Below, one piece after another: positions 1 through 12,086 of a stretch of 64,000 nt of DNA; position 1 is the stretch's first letter; every line of letters begins with the position of its first letter. A model generated the notes under the pieces. That model did not search any database. It was not told where the DNA came from and saw only the letters and a list, made by a program, of their open reading frames with translations. The translations under genes and the position numbers were made by a program. Source of the stretch: Cryptomeria japonica (lineage: Eukaryota > Streptophyta > Pinopsida > Cupressales > Cupressaceae); contig NC_081409.1 of NCBI RefSeq assembly GCF_030272615.1, positions 647,682,468-647,746,467 of the forward strand, written 5' to 3'.

Positions 1-283
1 GGAAGATGGTGAGTGGATAGGGAGTGGATAGGTGAGTTGGGAGTAAGATCTCCCTTTGGGGTTTTGTGAGCACTTTTGGTGATTGTTGTGAGTTGATTTT
101 GTCACTCTTGAACCCTCTGCATCACATTGTTCAAAACACATAAAAACTTGTCTTCATTACTGCTTAATTATATTTACGAACCTATTTACTACTTTTCAAT
201 CACTTCACACAACCTACACAACTTTTCTATTTATTTCTGCAATGATTCCATCATTTGTATACCATCTGTAACCTCAATAACAT
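1..283. other. Left flank of element A, probably old LTR sequence
   Basis: No coding frame or RNA gene is visible. The stretch starts with a short direct repeat (gagtggatagg twice) and ends AACAT just before element A. Because AACAA follows the other end of A, this sequence and the sequence from 15750 were once joined. They are plausibly parts of the LTR of minus-strand element K, but I cannot align the two halves to a second copy, so that is inference. Confidence 0.35.
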
Positions 284-1593
284 TGTAATACCCCCATTTT
301 TGTGAGCATCAGAGTTCGAAGGATTAGCCTATCATTTGACCCTCGTAGGCTAGTATGGTGGATTGGAGGGTCTTGTTTGGGTGTTATGGAGTTCTTCAGG
401 TGGCAGATGGCAGTGTTTTTCTCTCCAGATTGTTGGTATATTCTGAGGCTGGGCTATTCAGAGTTTCCTGGTTCCATTTTGAGGGACTTACTATTTATAG
501 TAAGTGAGTAGTTGTTGGATGCACAGTGGATATATTAGTTAACTCCCAAGTTCAGACGGAATTGAGAAATAATGATTAATGATGAAGTTCTAATTTTATA
601 ATTATTGTTAAAGTTATACTTTAATAATAATTAATTATTAAATGCATATCATTAATAAATTAAGTGGACTATTTAAAAAGGTAGTTATAAGTGAATACTA
701 AAGTATACTTTATATTTTAATAATGTGCACCAAAAAGGAGGGAAAAGAAATGAAATTAAAGTAAATTAAAGGAGATGAAGACAAATGCAAATTAAATATT
801 ATAAAAGGGCATTTGGATTTCATTTCATTCATTCTTGAATCAATCAAAATTTGCCTTTTTTGGAGAAGCTTTGGCTTTTAAGAAGAAGCCTAGGGTTTCA
901 ATGTAAATTCAATCTTGGAGAATGTAGCCTCTCTTTGATTGTGCAAATACTGGTGGCTTTATTCAGAGGTCATGTTTGTGCTTTATTGGTGAAGAAGTTC
1001 ATAAATTTATAAGGGTTTCATTGAGGATTAGAGTATTAAAGAGTTAATCATTTGTATATCAAAATTTGTGTTGGTTGCTATAGTGGCGTGAACGGTGTCG
1101 CTCTACAGTAAATGCTAAAGTATTAAGTGTGCAAATTGGAAGTGATAATCTACAAGAAATTTCAAGGTTTGATGATTTAATTGTTGTCATATATTGGATG
1201 GGGTTTGATGATATTTTTTCTATTGTATGACTGACTTCATTCTGGTAACCATTTATGGCAGAGGGTTTTGAGGCATATCTTACCTGTAAGTTCATGAATT
1301 GTAACTCCTAAATTGTTGATTTATATAATAGTGGATATTTTATGAACTGGGTTGTCGATATTTTGTGAAAATACTGAGTATCTAAGCTAATGTAAAAATT
1401 TGGAATTTTCAGTTGTATATTCCCTATGTAATGTCCCATTTTTTTGAGTTGAAATAATTATTGCAATATCTTCTATTTTTTTGCATTATATTGTTGTATC
1501 AAACATTGTAAATATATCAAAAAACAAAAAATCCAAATCAAAGACAAGCGAAAATTAGAAAAGTAAATATCGTATCAAGGGTGGGATATTTCA
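284..1593 (+). repeat. 5' LTR of element A
   Basis: This 1.31-kb repeat starts TGTAATACCCCC and ends ATATTTCA. It matches 7622-7691 plus 14459-15749, allowing for small indels such as an extra segment near 14611 in the right copy. It contains a TATA box at 800-806. The end is fixed by the adjoining primer site at 1595. Confidence 0.88.
800..806 (+). promoter_or_regulatory. TATA box of the element A LTR
   Basis: TATAAAA lies 794 bases before the LTR end; the matching position in the 3' LTR (about 14944) also reads TATAAAA. It would start transcription around 830, giving U3 of roughly 540 bases. Position and conservation are seen; promoter use is inferred. Confidence 0.5.
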
Positions 1594-1594
1594 G

Positions 1595-1608
1595 TGGTAT
1601 TAGAGTGC
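1595..1608 (+). other. Primer binding site of element A
   Basis: TGGTATTAGAGTGC starts one base after the LTR end. It is a diverged form of TGGTATCAGAGC, the usual site complementary to the 3' end of plant initiator tRNA-Met, and it fixes the element's orientation as plus. Confidence 0.7.
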
Positions 1609-1737
1609 TTTCCTGCCATCCTGTTGGGGTTTGAATTAAATATTTAGAGAGGTTGCATTGCATCATTTGAGTGACCAGCACACATAAGTTTCATTTATGG
1701 GTTACTATAGTCTTGTAGGAAAATCCAGGGCATAGAT

Positions 1738-2190
1738 TGAGCAGGATGCCATTAAGATAAGGGAAAGATGTGAATGGGAAGCTCTTCAACTCTTTGAGGC
1801 CTATCAGAGTTTGCCAGATAAATTTAAAGAACAATACTCTCTTCATGATTATCTGAACTTGTTTGTCACCCGGAGGTCTGAAGAGATTGGGTTGGTAAAG
1901 TATATTACGAGGGTGTATAAGGAGAAAATTACATCTAAAGGGACAATTTTGTCATGGGCATAGTGTTAGCAGGTATGGTAGAACTAGTAAATCAACTTAT
2001 GCGGATGGTTCTACATCTACACTTAATGACCAGGTTACAAGTAATCCCATCATGAGCAAGAACGAAATGAGAAGACAAGGTCTATGCTTCACTTGCAAAA
2101 TTTATCAGGGGCCTAGCCACCAATGCACAAATAATGAGGTAAAGAAGCTTTATGAAGATCTTGTTTTGCCACATGGATGCATTGAATAAG
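1738..2190 (+). pseudogene. Gag relic of element A
   Basis: A gag-like frame runs from about 1738 to a stop near 1962 (a charged helical stretch, EQDAIKIRERCEWEALQLFE). It resumes in another phase from about 1967 to 2190. The second part has the knuckle CFTCKIYQGPSHQC (CX2CX7HXC), the form usual in plant Gypsy Gag (typically LCFKCGEKWSPGHKC). Gag would bind the element's RNA and assemble cytoplasmic particles. A frameshift and stops make it non-functional. No ATG is obvious, and the N-terminal part of a normal Gag is missing or too diverged to see. Confidence 0.6.
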
Positions 2191-2438
2191 TAGCCACAAA
2201 GGAGGCATATTTGGAGATGCACATGTTGCATGAAGATGTTGGGGTTCATGAGTCACATCATTTGGAGGGACAAAGAGGATCCCTTGATGAAGCCATTGAG
2301 ATTAAGTAGGTTTAAACACATGCAGATTTACCTTGCAGCCATGGGGCAGAAACTATGGCACATGATACATTCAATTTTTCTATAATGACACCCCTTGAAC
2401 CAACACTTGGCAATGGATAGTTAGCAAAGGATAAAGTT

Positions 2439-2987
2439 TTGGTTGTGTCTTTTGAGGACACTACAAATAAGTATGATGTAGCGCTTGATTTTTTGTTTTA
2501 TGACAATCATAATGTCCAGCTTACTCATGATATAGTAGTCATTCCTTGTGAAGATGATGGATGTATGGTGTCCCATAACATTGACACTCGAGATTTGGGT
2601 GTTAAAAATGAACTATGTGATGTGGATTCAAGTCACTGCAAGTCTGATTTTGCAAATCAGACCTTAGAAGATTTACTTCTTGATGATGAAGTTGAAATTT
2701 TTAAGGCAGCTTTAGGGGGAAAGTCGTTGAGTCCTTTTGAAGATGAAGAAGAGTTAGAACAAGAGGGTGATGGGCCTAAACAAAATGCTGAAAGTAACTT
2801 TCATGTTTTTGATAATCCACTTTTTGAGATAGAAGTTGAGATATCCTATGTTAACCCACTTTATGGGGTAGAGTTGCAGGATGATCACGTTGAGGGACAT
2901 GCGCATGAGGAAAGGGTCCCATATGAAACCAATAAGGGTTTTGATTTCCCTGAATTTTTTGTATCATCAATTGTTGATGTCTTTTGA
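2439..2987 (+). pseudogene. Acidic open frame in element A, possibly decayed gag-protease region
   Basis: An open stretch of about 180 codons begins at TTG, not ATG, so it is a surviving part of a longer frame and not a stand-alone gene. The product is very acidic, with runs such as LLLDDEVEIF and EDEEELEQE, and has no zinc knuckle or DSG protease motif. It follows the Gag relic and may be the Gag C-terminus or linker. I do not recognise a family. Its position inside an LTR element argues against a host gene. Confidence 0.35.
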
Positions 2988-4537
2988 TTATTCTGAAGAT
3001 GCCAATTTAGTTTATTTGCAAGGAATCTGAATTCATGAATCATACAAGTCTGATTTACAAGAGAGTTACATCAGAGAGTATTCTATTGGGTACTTGGATA
3101 GACTTGGCAGAGAATCTACCCCATAAACTATACAAGATCAGAGACATGAGCCATCTACTAATTCTAGTGATGAGATTAGTGGGAGTGACGAGGAGAGTGT
3201 TGCCCAGGACTATGATAGTCAACCATTGACGAAGGTTGGTGCATTCTATGTTGACTGCATAGTAAGGAGTGCTCATCGCTTCTCCTTTGGTCCACACACA
3301 AAGGATTTGATGACATGGAGTGGCTCGGGGTGTATACCATCCATTGTGGGATGGAGAGTTTCCACCTTTAGAAGATGGAACTAGAGGCTGCAAGTACCAG
3401 ACTGTTGTTAGCAGGAGATTACTTGCAGGGACAACAGTCAGTTATCCATCGTGTTATTATGTATCCAATAGTTTTTGCTACTTCTACATCACAAAGATTT
3501 CATACAGATACATGGTTACAAGGTGTTTGTGATGTCAGTAGGCATGATGGCTGGGTTAGTTAGCACATCCATGAGGGTTTAGTAGTAGACGGGGAGAGAT
3601 GTGGTGTAGCAGATGCTTCCATATGTTATTATATCCGCATGATATATGGATGTGAGTTCAGATTGTTTTGGGATCCGGGGGGTGACAGGTATGACACTGC
3701 AGTTTGGATGGATCTGATGCATGAGCATCCCCAGTTCATAGCAATCTTACATCAACCAAAAATATTTTCTTTCTATTTTGCTTTATGTTTGTAGTTTCAT
3801 CATTTCTTTTTGTATGTCCCAAATTTGGCTCATTGGAACCTATGGAGTTGGATTTTTCTTGAAGACTTGATCATCTTCCTTATTCCCAAACCGTGGAGCA
3901 TTTGGATTATTTTCTGACAAGTTATCACTACTGGTTTTCGAGACAGTTTCCTGTTGCCGGTTGCGTGGACCTATTTGCTTTGGTGATCTACCAGATCCCT
4001 TCCATAGCTTGCGAAGCCCTGAGCATTGATTTCGATGTTCCTTGGCATGTGGCTGACCTTTTCCCGTCACCTACTCTTCATCCTTTGGATTTTACAGAGG
4101 AATTTCTTTGGCGGAGGCTGACCTTGTTGGTTTGGCATGTTAGGTCTTGTTCTTCAAGTTTTGATCCCTTTTTGGGCTGACCGGATCCTCTTGGATTGTA
4201 TAAATCATTACAATGGAGAATTATAATGTAACCAGGAAGTAAGACTTAGCATAGAAGATAGATCTTAAGATTTGAGGTCCGGGTTGTGATTTGTTCTATA
4301 TTTTGAGCATATTTTAGCAGGCCTGTGAGCCGGTTTCTGTAACCCAGTTGTTCCGGTTGGTTGTAATAAATTTTCATGTTATAATTCAATCTATTATGCA
4401 TTGCCTCCATCATGACTTTTTTTCCGTTGTGTTTACTCTTGCTGGCCGGTTTGGATTGATCTCTTTGAGGTCCCTCCTAACTGGTGATTGCTTCAGGATC
4501 CCATTGAGTTGCTTCACCACTTTCAGCATGATGAAGG
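2988..4537. other. Interior of element A without a recognisable gene
   Basis: Several short open stretches occur on both strands, none with a known motif. From about 3780 the texture changes (ACCGGT-type steps, an AATAAA at about 4366), suggesting a separate old insertion or captured segment, but I found no paired ends. The last five bases, GAAGG, are the left target duplication of the solo LTR. Confidence 0.3.
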
Positions 4538-6187
4538 TGTTGGCCTTGTGTTGTCATTGATGTCAACCAGTATGGGATGTCTACTGGTATGAGAGATGTA
4601 TGTGCAACATTGTCTTGAAGGAGTACAAAATGAGATATCTCTGATATCACCTTGTGTTGGAGAACACTGGTAAGGTAAAGAAGAGAATGTCATTCAAAGT
4701 AATGATCACTAGTGTCACCGGTACACAAGTTAGTGTCATACTTGTGTGGATGAAATGGTAAGGTTACCGGTATTGGTACAGTGTATCACCTGTAAGGAGA
4801 GTATGTCAGCTGGTATGTGAAGTGTTGACAATGGGTAGGATGCTTGGATGTCGTTTGTGATGAAGAGGCAAAATGTTACCTAAATCACATCAACACCGAA
4901 GGAAGAGAATGAACAGGTCACCGATATGTTGTATGGTTGTCGTACAGTAGGACTTCCATCAGATGAAGATGTAGTCACCCAGTGAAGAGATGACTGATAG
5001 TGAATGTGCCCACACCGGATCACATGTGCGTGTTTGAAGATGTGTTGCACAAATAGGGAAGTCACATGAGTGCATTGCAGGATGCAAGAGACAAGGTATC
5101 AGTCCACTGGTAAGTGGAGCGTATCTCATATTATGCATAGTGTGGATTATAGTTTCATGAGATAAGGTAGATGAGGCAGAGGCAGGTGTTTCAAGGCTCA
5201 CACTTGATCTACCGATGAAACAAAGGAATGCCTCTAGTGCATGAAATTAGGGTTATGCACTGGATTGAAAGAAAAGGCATGTTGGGATGCCAGTGCAATT
5301 GAAGTATGTTGGGTTTGTCTCTTGGAAAAACTGGCTCTAATATGGTCTGAGCTAGTCAAGGAGAAGGCATAGATGAGTAGATGCAGATAAAGGAAGAATG
5401 GCTTGATTGAAGATAGAGTCTGTGGAAAGTTGATGACATGGTGTCATCAAGAGGTTTTACCGATATGAATGTTCACAGGTAATATGGACAAGGTGTAGAT
5501 GCAGAAGACTCCCCATCTAATGAAGATGTGCATAAGGCGGGTTAGCAAGAGTGTTGACCGATTGAGTAGTCCATCGACAGTTCAACAAAAGTGCAAACAT
5601 GAGGAGTTAATCGGTAAAATGTAAGATACCGACAGGGTTAGTTAACTTGTAGAAGAGAAGAATCGGTTGAGTGTTTGGTCGGTGATTACCAAACCAACAC
5701 ACTGATTCAAGCTGGTAGTTGGTTGACATGGATGCCACGAAGAGATGAGGTGGCAAGCATGTAGAGGTTGGTAGAGCGTCATGTAGAGATAGATGTTTCT
5801 ACTGTTGTACATTTAATATGGATCTCGTGATTTGGGGATTGGATCAGAAGAGTGTGGCTCGAGGAAGAATGAGAGATAGAGACAGAGATAAATCAGGGAG
5901 TTGTCGGTGCTTGGATCTAAGAAAGAAGATCAGATTGTGAGAAGACCTGGAGAAGGAAATAACATAAACATTAATGGCATTTTGACAGAGGCAGGGCGAG
6001 AGATGAGGTTGTGGTTGCTAAGATTAGAAGACGTGTATTGGAAGGTGCGTTAATGGCAGAGATGTACAGTTGGTTGTCTAGGAGATCAGATTGGACAAGA
6101 TCTGATTGGATTTGATTTGCCTCGAGGTTGATGAGGAAACCCTGACCGCCCATGTTTTTGAATTGGCTTTTGGCGGGAAAACTAGGT

Positions 6188-6195
6188 TATAAATA
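6188..6195 (+). promoter_or_regulatory. TATA box of the solo LTR
   Basis: TATAAATA sits about 910 bases before the LTR end, after a GC-richer stretch and before a purine-rich leader. The spacing suits an LTR core promoter. No transcript evidence is available. Confidence 0.5.
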
Positions 6196-6664
6196 AGGAA
6201 ACCAAAATCATTGAAGGTTACTCCTGAATAGAAGAAGAGAGTGCTGTTGCGAAGTGAGTGAGTGTTACTTCTGCATGTAAGAGTGAATCAGTCAAGTACT
6301 CAATGAGTATCTGAGAAGAGATTGAGTGTGAGTGAGAACCAGGTTGAAGTGTTCAATCGGTAGTAGTGCAGAACCGGTAGTGCCCATACCAGCAGAGCAG
6401 AAGTGAAGGAAGTTGTAGAGAAGGCAGACATAGAACCGACAAAGTATAGTACCGGTAAAGAGAAGAGCAGTGAGGAGAAGATTCAGTAGAGAAGAATAGA
6501 GGAGAGGTGAACTGGTAGAGTTTACCGGCAAGGAAGCAGCAGAATAATGAGTCGGTATAGCTGAGAAGGTGTCTCACCGACAGAGAGAGGTATATGAGAT
6601 GGTTGCAAGATTCACTTGTAACAGTAGTATTAATTTTGTATTTGAAGTTATCTTTGTAATCATT

Positions 6665-6835
6665 GAGTTGTAGCTGAGTGCAGGGGTTGTAGCTCCTTTG
6701 GGTTGTAGCCCATAAATTAGTAAGGGGTTGGTGCTCCTTGTGTTGGTGCCCTAAATTAGGGGTTGTAGCTCCTTGGGTTGGTGCTCTGTGGGTTGGTTCC
6801 CTAAATTAGGGGTTGTAGCCCTAAACATTGTAATA
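6665..6835 (+). repeat. GGTTGTAGCTCC minisatellite inside the solo LTR
   Basis: Four to five imperfect units of about 36 bases read ggggttgtagctccttggg followed by ttggtgccctaaatta. The same array, reverse-complemented, lies at about 23288-23412 in the D LTR. It lies downstream of the TATA box, so it would be in the R/U5 leader of the element RNA. Unit number differs between copies. Confidence 0.75.
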
Positions 6836-7104
6836 AAGTTCTATTGTGAGGATGGATTGGAGCAGTAGACTCCAGCAGCGTTGCTCACTGAGGTTTTTCC
6901 CATCTTGGGTTTTCCTCGTACATACTGGTGTTATGTGATGCCCCTTTTGTGAGAATTCTTTTGTGATTAGTCTCCCCACTAACCAATAAGTCTGCATTGT
7001 GTTAGATCCCATAACCGGTATACTCAGATAAGTCAATTAAAGGGAAAAGTTTAAGAACCATTGATTCACCCCTCTCTCAGTGGTGCATTGTGTCTAACAG
7101 AAGG

Positions 7105-7621
7105 TTATGCCAGAATTGCAGCGGGGAAGTCAATGGGTAATGTGTATGGTAGACTTCCATGCTGGCTATGGGAGCTAGGGATCGATTGGGTTGGTGGATT
7201 GCTTCTTCCTTCTATTAGAATTGACCTATTTACAAGGTACAGTGGTATCACTTTGACACCATAAGTTTTGGATGGGGCATTCTATGGGATGGTCTGGGAT
7301 CCCGACATTCAGTTGATCATTGAGTGTGGAGTCTGGGATCTTTTTGGTGCATCAGGATTTCAGAGAGGCCTTACTGATGAAAGCATATGGGTTCATCTTT
7401 GGTCTACTTGTACATGTTTCAATTATGATGCACATTTCTTATGCGCATGAGATGCATAGTTGGTTTGACATCCATTTTTATGCAGTTATAGTTGCTGGTG
7501 CTACGGGAGGTTGTTGAAGATGTGAGGGACATTTCACAGTTCTCTTTTGGGGCCTCTTGAGGAGTGGAGTTTCTTTGTAGTGGAGATTGCTTGGGGACAA
7601 GCAATTTTAGGGACGATGGAC
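7105..7621 (+). other. 3' interior and polypurine region of element A
   Basis: About 520 bases between the solo LTR and the A 3' LTR show only short, unconnected open stretches. The end, TTTTAGGGACGATGGAC before 7622, is where the polypurine tract should be, but it is only partly purine. Confidence 0.4.
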
Positions 7622-8557
7622 TGTAATGTCCCCATTTTTGTGAACATCGGAGTTCAAAGAATTAGCCTATCATTTGACCCTTGTAGGCTAGTGTTGACGT
7701 GTATTTTGTACACTATCAAACACAAAATAAAATATCTAAGGGTACCTTATACTCTCTTGAGTAAAGCCTCTGAATGCTGAAGATATCACGAAAAGGATCA
7801 ATCAGGGTGACTTCAAGGTTCTGTATGTAGGATCTCTACGTGTGGATAAGCTCTCTGTGGTATGATGTGATTTGCTGGAATCACAAGGGGACTTACACTT
7901 GATGACTGAACTTTTGATTTGCTTTGAATATTGCTGGAACATAGGATTTTACTGCCTTCAATTTGAAAAAAGGAAAAAAAATGAGGGTGAGGAAAGAATC
8001 TAATCCTAATACTAAGGAATGTAGGAGCAATGATTGAGCTTTGATGAAATTCTAACTAAGTCTTGTTTTGACATCCCAGGACCATCTCCACAAGGTTAGT
8101 GCAATCTTCGAAGGAAAGCTTTATGATGTTCAAATCATCACTGCAGGCATAGACACCATCAGGCTGATGCATATCAATGAAGAAGCGACAATTGAAGTTA
8201 AGCTTAAGTTGAATGATTCCAGTTGACTACACAAGGCAAGTCTGCAATCAACAAACTGCTAGTAGTATGGATATGCGAATTTCACCATCAATCAAGCACA
8301 TTTCTTCCACTCATCTAATAACATGAAATCAAGTATGAGAAGTATAGAGAACATGGAAATTGTCGAATTGACCCATAAATTTCACCATTTCTTCAATGAA
8401 GTTTTACAAGTCTCTTAAAACAACATCTTGGCAACAATCTTTGCCTTCTCTCTCTACTCTACTCTAATTGCTATTCTATCAACTACTGATCACCTTCTAA
8501 CTCCTCTCTATTAACTAACTCTATTCTATTGCTCTTTACAAATGAAATGCCAAGGCT

Positions 8558-8564
8558 TATATAG
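8558..8564 (+). promoter_or_regulatory. Possible TATA box in the G LTR
   Basis: TATATAG follows CAAGGCT and precedes a GC-richer stretch. If used, it would place about 3.8 kb of LTR, including the whole palindrome array, inside the transcript leader. A minus-strand candidate also exists near 9775. Weak evidence. Confidence 0.3.
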
Positions 8565-10126
8565 TGCCCTCAATGCAATTCGATGGCTTAGATCAATTCG
8601 AGATCAATGGCCAAGATTTTACAATGAAAACCCTAATTAGGGTTTGTTACAACCATTACATAACATTTAATGCTTGACCAATGATAAAATTGTATTGCTT
8701 GGACACATGTCCTCTCTGGAAAATTCCACCAATGAATAGCCGGGGTAGGTACATCGAAGTTTGTGCCATCTCCCATGAGTTAGGTACATTGAATCTGGAC
8801 ATGCTGAGGTGGATCAATCCGACTGGAGGAGTGATGACTGGGATGCCAACTCATCTGACACTTGGTTGATGCCAATTTGATGTTGCTGAGAAGCTAGCTT
8901 TAATTAACTCTTCTGGAACTATTTGCTTCTTCAACGAACCCTTGCTCTGACTTCTCTTGTCTTTGATGTGGAGGATGATTGATGTACCTCGCCTTGGAAT
9001 GCTGGATTGGAAGAAGTCATTCCTGATGATGTTAGTCCGAAGAAGGCCGTCTTTGTCAATGCTAGACTAGAGGAGGTCGCCCTTATCCTTGCTTGATCGT
9101 CTTTGATGGGAACCTGCCGACTTGTAGATCCTCCGGGCATTGGAATCGCCATCTTGATACCTACACAACATTTCACAATTAGTAATATATCTTGAAGTGT
9201 AGAAATTAAACTTAAAAGGAAGATTTAAGATTTTAATTAGGAAACTTCATGATAAATCTTGAGTTATCATTTCCTAATTAACCATGCAATACTTAGAATT
9301 TCCAAAACAAATGTCCAAAAATCAAACCTTAAACAAGGGTGTCAAGATGATTTCGCCATACCTCCTCTTGAGTTTTAAACTCTCAGAAACGATGTAAAAA
9401 AAATAGATTTCGCTAGGCAAAGTGTAGATCAAAGCCTTCTCTTGAGCAAATTGTGCCTCCTCTAGCTTGGAAAAGAATAAACTCCACTAGCCTCTTCAAA
9501 AATCTGGAAATTTGCCTTTAAATACCTTCAAAAAATCTGGAAATTATCCTCCAATCTAGCAAGAAATTTGCCTCTCCAATAGCCTTCAAAAAATATGGAA
9601 ATTATGCTCCAATCTAGCAAGAAATTCGCCTCTCCAATAGCCTTCAAGATGAATTTCGCCCTCCTTAGTCTCCACACATAGTAGAAATTTGCTCCACTCC
9701 AGCTAGATTTTAGCTCTCCAAATTCGCACTTGAAAGGATGATTGAATGATTTGAATTGTGAAAAAACACCTCCAATATATAGAGCGCTCACCTTCCACTT
9801 ACCCATGAGGCCGATCTAGCAAATAAATGGTGAAATAATAAATAAAACCTCAAAAGGAGTAGGCCGACTTGTCAAATAAAGGCAAAATAATGCCTTTTGC
9901 GCTCAACTTTTAATTTTTTTTAAATCCAAAATTAATTTTAGATGCCTCCAAGGGAATTTTTATTAATTTCAAGGCTTAAAAAAATTAATTTATTAAATTC
10001 AAAATGCCTTAATTTAATGTGAATTTGATTCAAAATCTCCAAAGGGCTCAAAATTAGCAAATTTGGTGAATTCGTTAAGAATTTCAACGCTCAAGCAATG
10101 TAGAAAATGAAGGATACCACAAATTT

Positions 10127-11908
10127 CGCCCTAGGCCCTTGGTGAAGGCCAGAAGCGATTTTCTATTTTGTGACTAAAATCCTCAATTTTCAAAGGCAAT
10201 ATAATATTCATCAAGTTTCTTGGGGTCCTTTTGCCTTATCTCATCCTTGCCTTAGCACAATTTTGAAGAAAAGTTGTAGTTTTTTGCAAAAATCGCTCTG
10301 GGCCTTCAGTGAGGGTCAGGAGCACTTTTGCAAATTTAAGCTTGTCCATGCCTTGTTGTTTCTCCAAATTATCTTCAATAGATAGAACACACCCTCTTCC
10401 ATTTATTTTAATCACAAAACTTGTTTTGTCCTTGCAAGAAAATTGTACTTTTAGAATCTAGCTCCGGACCTTCAGTGAGGGTCAGGAGCGCTTTTGCAAA
10501 TTTAAGCTATTTTCTCTCACCTTTCCCTTTGAAATCACCTTGATGAGGAAGAACTTTCCTTTTTCATGCTATGAATAAATCTTTAAGCCCAACAAGTGAT
10601 AAAATAATGTGTCTTTCAGAAAAATCGCTCTGGACCTTCAGTGAGGGTCAGAAGTGCCTTTTTGGCTTCTTGGTATATTTCCTTATTCTTTAGACTCCCA
10701 ATCGCTTCTAAGGTATAAAACATCATCTCTTCCTCCTATCCAAGTCAGGTTTTGCCTCAAAATTTCAAACAAAGAGGAGAATCTTGAAAAATTGCCATGG
10801 GCCTTCTGTAAGGGTCAGGAGCGCCCTTTGTTTTTTGGGTTGATTTCCTCCTTTGTTAACCACTCAAATTATATTCAACGGATAGAACATGCTTTCCTTG
10901 ATCTCTTCCAATCATAAAATCACTTTGATCCTGCAAGAACAGTGCCAATTTGAAAATCAAGCTCTGGACCTTCAGTGAGGGTCAGGAGCACTTTTTGCCA
11001 TCATGATCAAATTGTTTCACTTTTCATCTCGAAATTCCTTGGCTAAGGAAGATGCTATCTTGTTTCATGCTATGAATAGGTTTTTATATCCAACAAGGGA
11101 TAAAATAGTGTGTCCACAAGAAATTCACCTTGGACCCTCAGAGAGGGTCAGGAGCAAATTTGCCTTCTCTAGGCAAAACTCCTTCATCCTTTGGTCTTCA
11201 AACGAGTTTGGGGCCTCATCATGCTCATTCCACTGCTCGTCTTGCCTTTAATATCTCATCTTGACCACAACAAAGCTAAAAGTGACCTTCATGGAGAATT
11301 TCACCCTGGGCCTTCAGTAAGGGTCAGGGATGAAATTATCCTTGTTGCCCAAAATTCAACAATTTTCAAACTTTCAAACTTTCAAATGCATGATGTAACG
11401 TCCAATCTTCTCTCCGAGAAATCCTGCACAAAACAAGTTAGCCAAAATTAGTGAGAAATAAACTTGAACCACATTTTCACCCTGGACCTTCAGCAAGGGT
11501 CAGGAGCGATTTTTACAATCTAGGCTAAATTGCTCAATCTTTTAGTTTCAAATCACTTCGCAGGGCAAGGTAAGATCATTCTCAAGGCCAGGAACAAGGT
11601 TTCAAATTCAAGCGAGTTGGCATATGATGTCTACAATGAATTTCGCTCTGGACCTCCAGTAAGGGTCAGGAGCGAAATTCCCAATCTTGGCCAAAATTCA
11701 TCATTTTCTTCAAGGTTTTTCAATCAATCCCAAAGTCGAAACAAAAATGCTTTGCAAATCAAAATTTGGTCGAATAAGGCCAGGAATGAGTCCTAGGTTG
11801 ATTTTTGCCTTGGACCCTCTGGAAGGGTCAGGGGCGAGATTCACATTGGACCTCCTGAGAGGGTCAGGAGCGAAACTCGCTCTGGATCCTCAGCAAGGGT
11901 CAGGAGTG
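10127..11908. repeat. Array of 13 imperfect 31-bp palindromes at about 166-bp spacing
   Basis: Thirteen copies of a motif like cgctctggaccttcag / tgagggtcaggagcg start at 10127, 10294, 10460, 10626, 10793, 10960, 11126, 11302, 11478, 11644, 11806, 11842 and 11878. Successive steps are 167, 166, 166, 167, 167, 166, 176, 176, 166, 162, 36 and 36 bases. The arms CGCTC/GAGCG, GACC/GGTC and TCA/TGA pair around a central base. Spacers are only partly similar, but those after units 2 and 3 resemble those after units 5 and 6, about 500 bases on, giving a three-unit higher-order pattern. Confidence 0.88.
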
Positions 11909-11945
11909 AAATTTGACTTTTTGAACACTCCGATAGGATAATTTT

Positions 11946-12005
11946 ATGGAATATAACATTTAAGTATAAGAAAGATTTCTTATACTTTAAGTTATATTCC
12001 ATATA
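11946..12005. repeat. Hairpin-forming inverted repeat shared with the hAT element
   Basis: The arms TGGAATATAACATTTAAGTA and its near complement TACTTTAAGTTATATTCCA flank a short loop. A second copy, with a longer loop, lies at 18051-18123 inside the hAT-like element. The identity continues for about 100 bases to the right in both places. Confidence 0.8.
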
Positions 12006-12086
12006 TACTTTCAGGATGTTTGAGAGTGGTTTTAGACCTCCAGGAGTTATATTGCAAAATCTAGTTTTTGGAGGTTTTTCAGTTTC

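Larger units (their letters stand above)
4538..7099 (+). repeat. Solo LTR of the D family
   Basis: The block starts TGTTGGCCTTGTGTTGTC and ends GTGTCTAACA. It is flanked by perfect 5-bp duplications GAAGG at 4533-4537 and 7100-7104. It matches, in the opposite orientation, the LTRs of element D (23015-25704 and 47004-48241) in start, end, GGTTGTAGCTCC minisatellite and TATA region. No primer site, polypurine tract or coding frame is present, so this is one LTR left by recombination between the two LTRs of a full element. Confidence 0.88.

Noticed and set aside
302-511. Open frame of 69 codons near the left end.
   Set aside because: It starts at GTG, lies inside the element A LTR and has no motif; the 3' LTR copy of the same region is broken.
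10127-11908. Possible CRISPR-like array (short repeats with regular spacing).
   Set aside because: Plant LTR context, 135-base partly similar spacers and no cas genes; it is an LTR-internal repeat.
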